Assembly: GCF_003795145.1 (NCBI RefSeq)
Contig: NZ_CP027786.1
Span: forward strand, 2,170,001 to 2,234,000
DNA from: Tetragenococcus koreensis
GTDB taxonomy: Bacteria > Bacillota > Bacilli > Lactobacillales > Enterococcaceae
Reading direction: 5' to 3'
Length of the DNA stretch: 64,000 nt
The translations under genes were made by a program, and so were the position numbers. Below are positions 31,993 through 41,704 of this stretch, one piece after another (the first letter of the stretch is position 1; each line of letters opens with the position of its first letter). The notes under the pieces were generated by a model. It worked only from the letters and a program-made list of their open reading frames with translations. It searched no databases and was not told the DNA's origin.

Positions 31993-32793
31993 ATGCCAAT
32001 CTATGAAGGCCAAAGTGTTGAAGAAGCAATACAAAATGGATTAAAGGCTCTTGATGTGACCCAAGATGAAGTAAGGACTACCATTATTGAAGAAGGAAAA
32101 AAAGGTTTTTTAGGCGTAGGCAAAAAAAATGCCCGTATTTCTTTGGAACCTATGGTAAAAAAAGAGCCTGAAACAGAAACTGTGACAGATGAAGAACCAG
32201 CAGAAGCCAATAGCGGTAAAATAAGTGTAGAAACCGAAACAGTCGAAAAAGAAACGTTTGAGGAAGAAATAGCTGAAGAAGAATTCACCGAAGAACCATC
32301 GGAACAAACAGAAACTTTGGAAAATTTAGATGACCAAGAAGCATTAGCGCAGGTGGGCGTTTATCTGACCAATATTACAAAGGCCTTAAACGCACCAGCA
32401 ACAGTCTCAACAACTTATGATGACCAACGGATTGTTTTTGACTTAGATACCTCCAAAAAAGGACTTTTAATAGGTCGTCATGGAAAAACCCTGAATGCTT
32501 TGCAGTATTTAGCACAAGTATATGTGCATCGGATTGCTAAAAATAAACTTTCTATTGTGGTGAATGTAGGAAATTATCGCCAAAAGCGCCAAGATATTTT
32601 ACAAAAATTAGCTGAACGGACCGCAGAAAAAGTGGACCGTACGGGCAGACCAGTTTTTTTGGAGCCTATGCCAGCTTTTGAAAGAAAACAAATTCACTCT
32701 GCTTTAAGCCAAAAAAGGTATATCGCTACACATTCAGAAGGGGACGAGCCTTACCGTTATCTAGTGGTTGAACCAGCAAAAAAATATTATTAA
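31993..32793 (+). CDS. khpB: RNA-binding protein KhpB (Jag/EloR)
   Basis: A 266-residue protein: Jag N-terminal domain (1-50; MPIYEGQSVEEAIQNGL, GFLGVGKKNARI), an acidic E/T-rich linker (~55-115), a KH domain with the loop LLIGRHGKTLNALQ, and an R3H domain ending YRYLVVEPAKKYY with the R..H residues in ERKQIHSALS. It binds RNA and, with KhpA, affects cell elongation in streptococci and lactobacilli. GAAAGGAG precedes the ATG. Confidence 0.94.
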   Translation: MPIYEGQSVEEAIQNGLKALDVTQDEVRTTIIEEGKKGFLGVGKKNARISLEPMVKKEPETETVTDEEPAEANSGKISVETETVEKETFEEEIAEEEFTEEPSEQTETLENLDDQEALAQVGVYLTNITKALNAPATVSTTYDDQRIVFDLDTSKKGLLIGRHGKTLNALQYLAQVYVHRIAKNKLSIVVNVGNYRQKRQDILQKLAERTAEKVDRTGRPVFLEPMPAFERKQIHSALSQKRYIATHSEGDEPYRYLVVEPAKKYY

Positions 32794-32918
32794 GCCAGTC
32801 TTAAGGGCTTTTATTCTAGGTAAAAGAGTTGGGTTTTCCTTTAGCCGTTTGACTTCCCCTCTTTTTTTAAGTATAGTCTACGTAGATCATTCTTATCAGA
32901 GTTATTACTTTGATAAAA

Positions 32919-32952
32919 AAAGAACCTGTATTTTCGACAGGTTCTTTTTTTT
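32919..32952. terminator. Bidirectional terminator after khpB
   Basis: AAAGAACCTGT/ACAGGTTCTTT with a seven-base loop and T/A runs on both sides, between convergent genes. Confidence 0.92.
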
Positions 32953-32959
32953 GAGTTTT

Positions 32960-33271
32960 TTAGCCCCCGATAGTTGTTTGTGTAAATTGAACAACTGTTC
33001 CATAAGCAAAGATTTCAAAGTAAGGGCCATTTTCATCGTTGATTCGTTCGTGTTCAAAATGGCAATTGATGACTGCATTTGCTCCGTAAGTAAAAGCCTT
33101 TTCTTTTAACTGATAGGCGACTTCTATTAAAGCTTTGTTTGGATCAAAGTCATGATCAAAAATATCAACAACTAACCGTTCAGCAACAAAAATGATGTCT
33201 CTAACGATATAAGGCTTATTGACATTTCCAGTAGATAATAAAATTCGTTCAACTCGTTCTTCATGTTTCAT
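32960..33271 (-). CDS. YbjQ-like (UPF0145) protein
   Basis: A 103-residue protein related to the YbjQ/UPF0145 family, called heavy-metal-binding from structure. Seen: ILLSTGNVNKPYIVRDII, where the family has TT..I.G; AYQLKEKAFTYGANAVINCHFEHE, the typical GANAV segment; and FEIFAYGTVVQ. The cluster of aromatic and acidic residues is conserved, but the function is unknown. Single gene, converging with khpB. Confidence 0.7.
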   Translation of the reverse strand: MKHEERVERILLSTGNVNKPYIVRDIIFVAERLVVDIFDHDFDPNKALIEVAYQLKEKAFTYGANAVINCHFEHERINDENGPYFEIFAYGTVVQFTQTTIGG

Positions 33272-33414
33272 GGCAATCCCTCTTTTCCCATTGTTAATTG
33301 TATTTTAGCTTTTTTCTAAGATAAGGGCAAAAGTTTCTGGTAAAAAAGTAAGAATACTTGATAACATAAGTAAAATATGCTAACCTGATTTCATAATTTT
33401 ATAGACAAGCAGTC

Positions 33415-33468
33415 AAAGTGCGAAATCTATCCATCTTAAAAAGGTGGGTGGAGTGGGCACTTTTTTTT
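33415..33468 (+). terminator. Terminator-like hairpin in front of mnmE
   Basis: Outer stem AAAGTGC/GCACTTT, inner stem CCATCT/AGGTGG, then eight T. It ends 47 bases before the mnmE start and no gene lies immediately upstream on this strand, so it is either an attenuator or the end of a short RNA. Confidence 0.6.
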
Positions 33469-33514
33469 GTGCGATAAGAGATACAAAAAGGAATTTATAG
33501 TAGGAGGAACAAAC

Positions 33515-34909
33515 GTGGTAGAAGTATTGCAAGAATTTGATACGATTGCGGCGATCTCTACCCCTCCCGGTGAAGGTGCTATCAGCATCGTTCGCTTAAG
33601 TGGGGAAGAAGCGATCCCGGCAGCAGATCGTGTATTTAAAGCGAAGAAACCCTTAGCTCAAGCAGATAGTCATACCATTCATTATGGTCATATTGTTGAT
33701 CCTAAAAACGATGAGACACTTGATGAAGTGATGGTGTCAGTAATGCGTGCGCCTAAGACATTTACCCGAGAAGACATTATTGAGATCAATTGTCACGGAG
33801 GGATTATTGTCGTGAATCAGATCTTGCAACTGTTATTAAGATCGGGCGCCCGTTTAGCAGAACCTGGTGAATTTACCAAGCGCGCTTTTTTAAATGGTAG
33901 AATTGACTTATCCCAAGCAGAAGCAGTTATGGATTTAATTCGTGCCAAGACAGATAAGGCGATGAATGTTGCGCTAAACCAATTAGATGGCGACTTATCA
34001 CGTTTGATTCGTTCATTAAGACAAGAGGTATTGGAAACATTGGCGCAAGTTGAAGTCAATATCGATTATCCTGAGTATGATGATGTAGAAGAAATGACCA
34101 GCAAATTATTGTTGGAAAAAGCCAAGCAAGTTAAACAACAGATTCAAAGTCTATTAATGACAGCACAACAAGGTAAGATTTTACGTGAAGGGCTAAATAC
34201 TGCTATTATCGGACGTCCTAATGTGGGTAAATCTAGTTTGCTTAACCAATTATTAAAAGAAGAAAAAGCGATTGTCACTGAAGTTGCTGGCACTACACGT
34301 GACGTGGTCGAAGAATACGTCAATGTCCGCGGTGTACCACTCAAACTAATTGATACAGCAGGTATCCGCGATACTGAAGATAGGGTTGAAAAAATTGGGG
34401 TTGAAAGAAGCCGTAAAGCTATGTCAGAAGCAGATTTAGTTCTTTTGGTTTTAAACCAAAGTGAAGCTTTGACAAAAGAAGATAAGCAATTGCTTGAGCT
34501 TACAAGTGAAAGCAAACGGATTATTTTGCTCAATAAAACTGATCTGATACCACAGATAGACCTTGATGAGTTAAATGAGTTACTTAATAATGATCCTATG
34601 TTTGAAGTATCCGTTACGAATAACGAAGGATTAAATCAATTAGAACAAGCCATTTCCGATTTATTTTTCGGAGGGCAAACACAAGATAAAGATGCATCTT
34701 ATCTTTCTAATGCGCGTCATATTGCGCTATTGGAAAATGCTTCTTCTGCATTAGATGAAGTTATTGCTGGTATTGAGGCCGGAATGCCCGTGGATCTTGT
34801 ACAAATTGATATGACACGCTGTTGGGATGATTTAGGCGAAATTGTCGGCGATAGTGTACAAGATGAATTAATTACTCAGTTATTTAGTCAATTTTGTTTA
34901 GGAAAATAG
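33515..34909 (+). CDS. mnmE: tRNA uridine-5-carboxymethylaminomethyl GTPase MnmE
   Basis: A 464-residue protein counted from the GTG at 33515, seven bases after AGGAGG; 16 upstream codons are open but unlike the family. N-terminal folate-binding domain ([19 protein letters not shown]), then a G domain in a helical frame: [24 protein letters not shown]. It ends FCLGK, the C-x-G-K motif of the family. With MnmG it modifies U34 of tRNAs. mnmG starts 12 bases later. Confidence 0.97.
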   Translation: MVEVLQEFDTIAAISTPPGEGAISIVRLSGEEAIPAADRVFKAKKPLAQADSHTIHYGHIVDPKNDETLDEVMVSVMRAPKTFTREDIIEINCHGGIIVVNQILQLLLRSGARLAEPGEFTKRAFLNGRIDLSQAEAVMDLIRAKTDKAMNVALNQLDGDLSRLIRSLRQEVLETLAQVEVNIDYPEYDDVEEMTSKLLLEKAKQVKQQIQSLLMTAQQGKILREGLNTAIIGRPNVGKSSLLNQLLKEEKAIVTEVAGTTRDVVEEYVNVRGVPLKLIDTAGIRDTEDRVEKIGVERSRKAMSEADLVLLVLNQSEALTKEDKQLLELTSESKRIILLNKTDLIPQIDLDELNELLNNDPMFEVSVTNNEGLNQLEQAISDLFFGGQTQDKDASYLSNARHIALLENASSALDEVIAGIEAGMPVDLVQIDMTRCWDDLGEIVGDSVQDELITQLFSQFCLGK

Positions 34910-34921
34910 GAGGAAAATCCA

Positions 34922-36823
34922 ATGCAAGAATATCAAGCCGGTTCCTATGACGTGATTGTTGTCGGCGCAGGGCATGCTGGCGCAGAAGCTGCTCTTGCGG
35001 CTAGTCGTATGGGAAACCAAACGTTACTTTTAACAATCAATATGGAAATGGTGGCATTTATGCCATGTAACCCATCTATCGGTGGTCCAGCCAAAGGGGT
35101 TGTTGTTCGAGAAATCGATGCCTTAGGCGGCGAAATGGGCAAAAATATCGATAAAACTTACATTCAAATGCGGATGCTTAATACTGGAAAAGGACCAGCA
35201 GTAAGAGCTTTACGTGCGCAAGCAGACAAACATGCATACTCTGCAGAAATGAAACATACTATTGAAAAAACTGAAAATTTAACGCTACGTCAAGGAATTG
35301 TTGAACGCTTAATTGTAGAAGATAATATCTGTAAAGGAGTTGTGACAGCCACTGGAGCACGCTATGAAGCTCAAGCAGTAATTATCACAGCAGGTACTGC
35401 CTTACGCGGTGAAATCATTATCGGAGAATTGAAGTACTCTTCTGGACCTAATAATTCACAGCCTTCTATTAGTCTAGCTGATCATCTAGAAGAATTAGGA
35501 TTAGAAATTGATCGCTTCAAGACCGGGACACCACCACGTATAAAAGCTGCTTCGATCGACTACGATAAAACAGAAATCCAACCCGGCGATGAAGCACCGA
35601 ATCATTTTAGTTTTAGTACACCGGATAGTATTTATAAAAAAGATCAGATCCCTTGCTGGTTGACTTATACCAATCCTGGTACACATCAAATTATTCGTGA
35701 TAATTTAGATCGTGCACCAATGTTTACCGGCATCGTTGATGGGGTAGGCGCTAGATATTGTCCATCAATTGAAGATAAAATCGTCCGATTTGCGGACAAA
35801 AAGCGTCATCAATTATTCTTAGAACCCGAAGGAGCCAGCACCGAAGAAATATACGTCCAAGGTCTTTCAACTTCTTTACCAGAAGGCGTTCAAGCTGATG
35901 TACTTCATTCAATTGAAGGTTTGGAAAAAGCGGAAATGATGCGGACAGGCTATGCCATCGAGTATGATGTTGTCCTGCCTTATCAATTGCGCCCTACTCT
36001 TGAAACGAAAGTAATTGATAATTTGTTTACTGCAGGGCAAACCAACGGAACAAGCGGCTATGAAGAGGCGGCTGGCCAAGGTTTGATCGCAGGCATCAAC
36101 GCTAGCTTAAAGATACGAGACAAAGAACCCTTTATCATGAAACGAAGTGATGGCTATATAGGCGTTATGATTGATGATTTAGTAACAAAAGGGACCAATG
36201 AACCATACCGTTTGCTAACTTCACGTGCGGAATACCGTCTACTTTTGCGTCATGATAATGCCGACTTACGTTTGACTCAAAACGGCTATGACATCGGACT
36301 TGTTGAAGAAGACCAATACCAAGCCTATTTGAAGAAAAAAGCGGCTGTCGAACAAGAAATTCAACGACTAAAAACGATTCGTATTAAACCAACTGAAGTG
36401 CAAGCCTTTCTAGAAGAAAAAGGCGCTGCACCTTTGAAAGATGGCGTATTGGCCAACGAATTTTTACGACGGCCTGAGGTAACTTATCAAGACTTGCTAA
36501 GGTTTGTACCTGCTAATGATGAGTTAACTACTAAAGAAATTGAACAAGTTGAAATCCAGATTAAATACGAAGGGTACATCAAAAAGGCCATGAATAAAGT
36601 TGATAAACTAAAACGGATGGAAGCCAAACGTGTACCTGAAAATATTGATTATGAAGCTATTAACGGCTTAGCAACTGAAGCAAAACAAAAATTACAAAAG
36701 ATTCATCCAGAAACCATTGCCCAAGCGAGCCGTATCAGCGGCGTGAATCCTTCTGATTTAAGTATTTTAATGGTGTATATCGAACAAGGAAAAATCGCTA
36801 AAACAGATTCTCAAACAGCGTAA
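34922..36823 (+). CDS. mnmG: tRNA U34 carboxymethylaminomethyl synthase subunit MnmG
   Basis: A 633-residue FAD protein. FAD-binding start [14 protein letters not shown], then [13 protein letters not shown], the paired cysteines region and [20 protein letters not shown]. The C-terminal helical domain binds MnmE. TAGGAGG precedes the ATG. Closed by a good terminator. In many Firmicutes rsmG-parA-parB follow soon; here they come 16 kb later. Confidence 0.97.
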   Translation: MQEYQAGSYDVIVVGAGHAGAEAALAASRMGNQTLLLTINMEMVAFMPCNPSIGGPAKGVVVREIDALGGEMGKNIDKTYIQMRMLNTGKGPAVRALRAQADKHAYSAEMKHTIEKTENLTLRQGIVERLIVEDNICKGVVTATGARYEAQAVIITAGTALRGEIIIGELKYSSGPNNSQPSISLADHLEELGLEIDRFKTGTPPRIKAASIDYDKTEIQPGDEAPNHFSFSTPDSIYKKDQIPCWLTYTNPGTHQIIRDNLDRAPMFTGIVDGVGARYCPSIEDKIVRFADKKRHQLFLEPEGASTEEIYVQGLSTSLPEGVQADVLHSIEGLEKAEMMRTGYAIEYDVVLPYQLRPTLETKVIDNLFTAGQTNGTSGYEEAAGQGLIAGINASLKIRDKEPFIMKRSDGYIGVMIDDLVTKGTNEPYRLLTSRAEYRLLLRHDNADLRLTQNGYDIGLVEEDQYQAYLKKKAAVEQEIQRLKTIRIKPTEVQAFLEEKGAAPLKDGVLANEFLRRPEVTYQDLLRFVPANDELTTKEIEQVEIQIKYEGYIKKAMNKVDKLKRMEAKRVPENIDYEAINGLATEAKQKLQKIHPETIAQASRISGVNPSDLSILMVYIEQGKIAKTDSQTA

Positions 36824-36837
36824 GTTTTTGTTTAATA

Positions 36838-36885
36838 ACAGACTTGCTAACGTCCAATTTTGATCGTTAGCAAGTCTATTTTTGT
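36838..36885 (+). terminator. Terminator after mnmG
   Basis: AGACTTGCTAACG/CGTTAGCAAGTCT, loop of about 13 bases, then ATTTTT. Confidence 0.9.
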
Positions 36886-36913
36886 GTACGTAACGATAAT
36901 TAAAAAAATACTT

Positions 36914-37810
36914 TTAGATATTAGGCAACTGACAATTTGTTTTTACGTATTGGATAAAGGAATTTACGGCAGGAGTATGATAGGCGTCGGTTAAGTATGC
37001 CATGTAATATAAACGTCTATAGCGGAGATTTTTGAGGTTGATGATTTTAACTTTTATTGTATCAAGGATTGATATCTTAGGCATAACGGCGATGCCAAAT
37101 CCTTGTGAAACTAATCCAGCAATGGTTTCATCTTCTTCCACCTCATATTGAACATGAGGGCGCTTATCCAATGAATCAAATAATTGATCTAGTATTGGAC
37201 GCATACCACTTCGTTTAGAGAACCAAATTTGAGGATAGTCAAGAGTAGCATTTAAGTCTACCGAAGTTTTTTTGGCTAAAGGGTGATCTTCTGGAACAAT
37301 TAAAACTAGATCTTGCTCGGCAAATGGGTAGAAGGTAATATCATTTTGCTTATCAATTTTTGAGCAGAAAACTAAATCGTATTTTTTATCACGTAATCCA
37401 TTTATTATGTCTCGGCTCATTCCTGAATCATTATGGAAATCAAAAATAATATTGTTTTCGGCGTTATTTTCTAAAAAATTTCGCGCTAAATTAGGAACAA
37501 TTTGATGGCTCAAAGTTCTCAACAATGCGACATCGATGTAGCCAGCTCCCTTACCAACGGCTTGCATTTTACTTAAGCTGGTATCTAGCGTGACCAGAAT
37601 ATGACTAATATCTTCATAGAATTGCCTTCCGCTTTTTGTAAGTATTACGTTACGCCCCTCTTTTTCAAATAGTGACACACCAAGCTCTTGTTCAAGTGTG
37701 GCAATTGCATGACTAAGTGTAGGCTGTGTAATATGAAGTTGCTTGGCTGCTAATGTATAATGTTCAAACTGTGCTAAGACAGTAAAATAACGTAAATGTT
37801 GTAGGTTCAT
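36914..37810 (-). CDS. LysR family transcriptional regulator
   Basis: A 298-residue LysR protein from the ATG at 37810 (MNLQHLRYF); an upstream ATG adds six residues. The helix-turn-helix is LAAKQLHITQPTLSHAIATLEQELGV-like (residues 16-42), then a two-lobed ligand-binding domain. CynR/GltR-type proteins are the nearest look. It is read divergently from the TIM-barrel gene, and an inverted repeat lies in the shared 200-bp gap, so it probably controls the 38.0-42.7 kb operon. The ligand is unknown. Confidence 0.9.
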   Translation of the reverse strand: MNLQHLRYFTVLAQFEHYTLAAKQLHITQPTLSHAIATLEQELGVSLFEKEGRNVILTKSGRQFYEDISHILVTLDTSLSKMQAVGKGAGYIDVALLRTLSHQIVPNLARNFLENNAENNIIFDFHNDSGMSRDIINGLRDKKYDLVFCSKIDKQNDITFYPFAEQDLVLIVPEDHPLAKKTSVDLNATLDYPQIWFSKRSGMRPILDQLFDSLDKRPHVQYEVEEDETIAGLVSQGFGIAVMPKISILDTIKVKIINLKNLRYRRLYYMAYLTDAYHTPAVNSFIQYVKTNCQLPNI

Positions 37811-37889
37811 GAAACCCATTCCTTTCATGTTTGGTTAGCTGTGAAACCTATTTAAAAATTTTTTGTAAAATGATTTATGTGCATATTTT

Positions 37890-37924
37890 AACATGTTCTA
37901 TTTAAATTTTCTATAGAACTTGTT
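37890..37924. promoter_or_regulatory. Inverted repeat, likely operator of the LysR regulator
   Basis: AACATGTTCTAT (37890-37901) and ATAGAACTTGTT (37913-37924) are inverted copies, 11 of 12 matching, 11 bases apart. They lie just upstream of the -35 of the neighbouring promoter, where LysR activators bind. Confidence 0.65.
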
Positions 37925-37936
37925 GTGAGTATTCAT

Positions 37937-37965
37937 TTGTTTTGTCATTTTAGGAAAGTTATAAT
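37937..37965 (+). promoter_or_regulatory. Promoter of the TIM-barrel/SDR/MFS/Gfo operon
   Basis: TTGTTT, a 17-bp spacer, TATAAT, then AAGGAG and the ATG at 38015. Confidence 0.75.
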
Positions 37966-38014
37966 CAAAAGAAAGTGAAAAAGTTAACAAAACTTAAATA
38001 TAAGGAGTGTTCTT

Positions 38015-38866
38015 ATGTCAAAACGATCCCCAATCACAGTTAGCTCATGGACTCTAGGCGACCAATGTAAGTTTGAAGATCGTGTCAAAACTGCAAAAGA
38101 AGCAGGATATGAAGGAATAGGATTACGGGCAGAAACATATGTAGATGCGTTAAATGAAGGTTTGTTTGACCAAGATATTTTAGAAATTCTAGCAAAATAT
38201 GAAATGAAAGTAACTGAAGTAGAATATATTGTCCAATGGGCCGAAGAACACCGTTCTTATGAGCAAAAGTATAAAGAGCAAGTCTGCTTTCATATGTGTA
38301 ATTTATTCGGCGTTTCTCATGTAAACATTGGTTTAATGGAGTCTTATTCGGTTGAATACACTGCTCAAAAACTTAAAGAGTTATGTCAGCGGGCGGGTAA
38401 TTACATTATTGGAGTTGAACCAATGCCATATAGTGGTTTGCCGGATTTTGACCGTGCTTACCAAGTCGTGAAACAATCTGGTTGTGATAATGCTATGGTC
38501 ATTCTTGATGTATGGCATTGGGTACGCGCCGATCAGCCATACCGTTCATTAACAAAAGAAGAGGCAGCAAAAGTTATTTCGATTCAGATTAGCGATGCTT
38601 ATGAACGGCCTTATGCTGATGCAATTCTACGTGATGAATCAATGCACGATCGCTTAGCACCTGGAGTTGGCGCTAAAGATACTGCTGGTTTCGTGCGTAT
38701 GGTCAAAGAATCTGGGATCAACCCTAAGGTCATTGGTGTAGAAGTAATCTCAGACGCCTATTTAGTAAAAGGGCTAGAATTTACAAACACATTTACTTTT
38801 GATAAAACAATCGAAATACTAAAAGAAGTTTGGCCTGAACAGTTGCCGGAAGAATTAAAAAAATAA
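38015..38866 (+). CDS. Sugar phosphate isomerase/epimerase family TIM-barrel protein
   Basis: A 283-residue AP-endonuclease-2-type TIM barrel. Likely metal ligands: Glu in GVEPMP, Asp and His in ILDVWHWVRA, Asp in IQISDA and the late Glu in GVEVIS. The family includes IolE, hydroxypyruvate isomerase, tagatose epimerases and 3-dehydroshikimate dehydratase. The decayed shikimate/quinate dehydrogenase nearby makes the last option attractive, but I cannot decide from sequence. First gene of the cluster; AAGGAG before the ATG. Confidence 0.85.
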   Translation: MSKRSPITVSSWTLGDQCKFEDRVKTAKEAGYEGIGLRAETYVDALNEGLFDQDILEILAKYEMKVTEVEYIVQWAEEHRSYEQKYKEQVCFHMCNLFGVSHVNIGLMESYSVEYTAQKLKELCQRAGNYIIGVEPMPYSGLPDFDRAYQVVKQSGCDNAMVILDVWHWVRADQPYRSLTKEEAAKVISIQISDAYERPYADAILRDESMHDRLAPGVGAKDTAGFVRMVKESGINPKVIGVEVISDAYLVKGLEFTNTFTFDKTIEILKEVWPEQLPEELKK

Positions 38867-38877
38867 TCTATAAAATT

Positions 38878-38895
38878 TTGTGTTAATTTTCACAA
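38878..38895. promoter_or_regulatory. Rex-box-like palindrome upstream of the SDR gene
   Basis: TTGTGTTAATTTTCACAA fits the Rex consensus TTGTGAANNNNTTCACAA with two mismatches. Rex senses the NADH/NAD ratio. It sits about 100 bp before an NAD(P) dehydrogenase gene. It might also act as a weak hairpin in RNA. Confidence 0.45.
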
Positions 38896-38996
38896 AAATA
38901 TTCATATTATACTTATTTTTTCCAGGTTTGTATAAAAGAAAAATAAATAATTTTTTCACAATATATACATTTTATATTTAATTAGGAGGATCTATA

Positions 38997-39857
38997 ATGA
39001 GTGATACATGGTTAGAATTAAAAAACAAAGTGGTTGTAGTGACAGGCGCTGTAGGCGGTATGGGACGTGTAATTTGTCAAGAATTTGCCAAACAACAAGC
39101 CAAAGTTGTAATGCTGGACTTAGATGTTGAGGCAGTTGAAGCCTACGCTAAAGAAGTAGCAGATGAATATAAAGTTGAAACATTAGCTTTAGGTATTGAT
39201 ACGACAGATGAATCAGCGGTTGATAAAGCAGTTACGCAAGTTATAGAAAAATTTGGACGTGTTGATACTTTAGTAAATACTGCGGCTATGTTAAGAGGAT
39301 GTCCGCTAGAAGATCTCCCATTAGAAGAATGGAGACAGACAGTTGATATTAATTTAACTGGTTATTTCTTAGTGTCACAGCGTTTCGGTCGCGTGATGAT
39401 TGAACAAAAATCAGGAAATATGGTCCATGTGTCGACAATTGCTTCAATTTTTCCTGAAACTTATAGTGCAGCGTATAGTTCGACCAAAGCTGGAGTAAAT
39501 ATGTTATCACGACAAATTGCTGCTGAATGGGGACAATTCGGTGTCCGTAGTAATTGCGTTTTGCCATGTCTTGTTAAAACACCTCTATCTGCATCTTTTT
39601 ACGCCGATCCGGAGGTAGAAAGCGGACGTAAGGCTCTTACGGCAAATAAACGTATTGGGAATACAATGGATATTGCAAACGCTGTTTTGTATTTATCAAG
39701 CGATCGCTCTGATTATACGAATGGTCATGAATTAAGAGTTGAAGGTGGCTTTGGCATTATGATGGGCGATCAAATTCCTAAACCGGGCGGCCGCCGTGAA
39801 TTTGCTGAGAAGCAGCATAATGATTACTTAGCAAAAATCAATGAGAATAAACTGTAA
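38997..39857 (+). CDS. SDR family NAD(P)-dependent oxidoreductase
   Basis: A 286-residue classical short-chain dehydrogenase. Cofactor motif TGAVGGMG, then MLDLD (an acidic residue after strand 2 that favours NAD over NADP), NTAAM in place of NNAG, and the catalytic YSAAYSSTKAG. The C-terminus is ~30 residues longer than the simplest members. Substrate unknown, likely a sugar, polyol or ring alcohol. AGGAGG precedes the ATG. Confidence 0.9.
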   Translation: MSDTWLELKNKVVVVTGAVGGMGRVICQEFAKQQAKVVMLDLDVEAVEAYAKEVADEYKVETLALGIDTTDESAVDKAVTQVIEKFGRVDTLVNTAAMLRGCPLEDLPLEEWRQTVDINLTGYFLVSQRFGRVMIEQKSGNMVHVSTIASIFPETYSAAYSSTKAGVNMLSRQIAAEWGQFGVRSNCVLPCLVKTPLSASFYADPEVESGRKALTANKRIGNTMDIANAVLYLSSDRSDYTNGHELRVEGGFGIMMGDQIPKPGGRREFAEKQHNDYLAKINENKL

Positions 39858-39877
39858 ACCAATAGCTAATAGATAAG

Positions 39878-39919
39878 TTCAACAGGGATACTAAGTTAAA
39901 ACGCGGTATCTCTGTTGAA
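39878..39919 (+). repeat. Hairpin after the SDR gene
   Basis: TTCAACAGGGATAC and GTATCTCTGTTGAA form a 14-bp stem with one mismatch and a 14-base loop. No T-run follows on either side, so termination is uncertain. A second hairpin (AAGAATAC/GTATTCTT) lies at about 39940-39990. Confidence 0.6.
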
Positions 39920-40031
39920 AGTGTAAATAAAAAAGAAAGAATACTGGTAGAAATTATTCGACGTATGGATTTATACGTATTCTTAAAAACCAGTTAAATA
40001 TTTTAAAACTTCAACGATATATAATTGTACT

Positions 40032-40305
40032 TTTGATAAAACAAGCATAGATGTTGTACACGTTGCCTTATATGCAAATGAAAATTCTGTGATCCAAGGT
40101 TTAAATGTATTTCACGAAAATCTAACTGTAGCAGATACGGTATATAATCCAATAAACATAAAATTGCTCAAAGGTGAACTCAAAGCTAAAGCTGCTTTTA
40201 GGGAAATTGGCAGGTTGTTATATCAAAAGGGCTGTTGGTTTTAAGTTTATTACAGGCTTAAAAATACCGTTTGAAAGTATTAAACGCGATGTTTACAGTA
40301 TGTAA
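40032..40305 (+). pseudogene. C-terminal remnant of a shikimate/quinate 5-dehydrogenase gene
   Basis: Translation from 40032 reads on for 70 codons with clear homology to the end of AroE/YdiB enzymes: GLNVFHENLTVADTVYNP and then NIKLLK (the family motif D-x-V-Y-N-P-x-x-T-x-L-L). It hits a stop at 40242. A +1 shift near 40237 restores FITGLKIPFESIKRDVYSM to a stop at 40303, as in functional enzymes. The N-terminal two thirds and the start are gone, replaced by ~170 bp holding hairpins. No AT-rich codon bias change is obvious. Thus a dead gene in an otherwise intact operon. Confidence 0.8.
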
Positions 40306-40352
40306 TCGTTGCTAATTGTTCAATTAAACTATTAAGGAAGGACGAATACAAC

Positions 40353-41624
40353 ATGGATATGTTTAAAAATAATAAGTATAATTATGGAGCATTTATGCTC
40401 TATATGACCATGTTTTTACATGGGATTCAAGCGATCATCCTGTCACAAAATGCTGATTATTTTGCTAGCCAATGGAATTCTGATGTTGCTGGTGTATTCA
40501 GTGTTATCGCATGGACTGGTATTGGTAAAATTGTTTTTATAACTTTCTCTGGTGTTTTATCAGATAAATTTGGACGCAAACCAGTTGCGATGTCGGGAGT
40601 TGTAGGCTATTTGATTTTATTTGGAGCGCTGTTGTTTACCCAAAATATAACTTTAGCTAAGTTGGTATCATTTATTGGAGGAGCGGCAACTTCATTGTAT
40701 GATGGTTCAATCAATCCAGCTTTAATGGAAATTTATCCGGACAATAAAAGTACAGCGTCAATCTTCAATAAAGGGTTTATTTCAGTTTCAGGCGTTATAT
40801 TTCCATTGATTGTAGGCTACTTAGCCGCCAATAATATGTCAGCAAGAACATCAATTTTAATTCCATTTATTTTAACTGCGTTGGTATTTATTGGATTCTT
40901 CTTCGCTAAGTTCCCAGATGGCGATATAAAAAAAGAACAAAATATTTCTGCGGCAGAAGCTATTAAGACTCTTGAAAGTAATCAAAGTGCTTCGGGTACA
41001 ACAATTAATAAAAAAAAGCAGCCAAATTTTGCAATAGATGGAATAATTATTATTGCATTCTCGTTCTTTATTTATTCATCATTCTATCTATTTCAACAAG
41101 TCGTAAGCATTTATGCTATTAACATTGTTCAAATGAGTGAAGTGGCTTCTCGTAGTCTTGCTTCATATTACCAAATAGGTGCTTTTGCCGCCGTAATTCT
41201 AAGCGCGATGTTTATGGCACGGGGCATTCGGGATATGACTTTATTGGTAGTGTATCCGTTGATTGCTGGAATTACAGCTTTAACCATCTATTTAACGCCT
41301 AATGAAGTTACTTTAACAATTGGTTCAGCAATTATTGGGTTTACCGCTGCTGGCGGAGCTTTACAGATGGGTAATTCTTTATTAAATCAATTCTTTGATA
41401 AGAATAAAGGACGTAATACTAGCATGTACTTTTTTGCTATGAGCTTAGGTTCATATATTATGCCAACGCTTGCGTCAAGTATGGAAGCTTCTAATAATTT
41501 TACTTTGATTATGTTGCTAGATGCTGTCGTAGCATTTGTGGCATTTGCTATTATGGCTATTATCGCCATTCGTTACAAGCATATTTTTGGTGTATCCGGA
41601 TTTAGTAATTCTAAGAAAAATTAA
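40353..41624 (+). CDS. MFS transporter
   Basis: A 423-residue protein with about 12 membrane helices in two halves and a charged central loop (residues ~190-225; KKEQNISAAEAIK). The loop 2-3 motif is SDKFGRKPVAM, the major facilitator A motif (G-x-L-S-D-K-F-G-R-K). Sugar-acid, aromatic-acid and shikimate/quinate porters look like this, but the substrate is not fixed by sequence. GAAGGA lies 14 bases before the ATG. Confidence 0.88.
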   Translation: MDMFKNNKYNYGAFMLYMTMFLHGIQAIILSQNADYFASQWNSDVAGVFSVIAWTGIGKIVFITFSGVLSDKFGRKPVAMSGVVGYLILFGALLFTQNITLAKLVSFIGGAATSLYDGSINPALMEIYPDNKSTASIFNKGFISVSGVIFPLIVGYLAANNMSARTSILIPFILTALVFIGFFFAKFPDGDIKKEQNISAAEAIKTLESNQSASGTTINKKKQPNFAIDGIIIIAFSFFIYSSFYLFQQVVSIYAINIVQMSEVASRSLASYYQIGAFAAVILSAMFMARGIRDMTLLVVYPLIAGITALTIYLTPNEVTLTIGSAIIGFTAAGGALQMGNSLLNQFFDKNKGRNTSMYFFAMSLGSYIMPTLASSMEASNNFTLIMLLDAVVAFVAFAIMAIIAIRYKHIFGVSGFSNSKKN

Positions 41625-41704
41625 TTTCCATGTACTAAAGTTTATAATGAACGAGCATGAATTAAATAATCGAAATTAAGTTTTATAGAAAGAAGGAATA
41701 TGAC

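Noticed and set aside
32768-33109. Open frame of 113 codons running from the khpB end over a terminator
   Set aside because: It crosses a strong terminator and overlaps the YbjQ-like gene on the other strand; no ribosome site.
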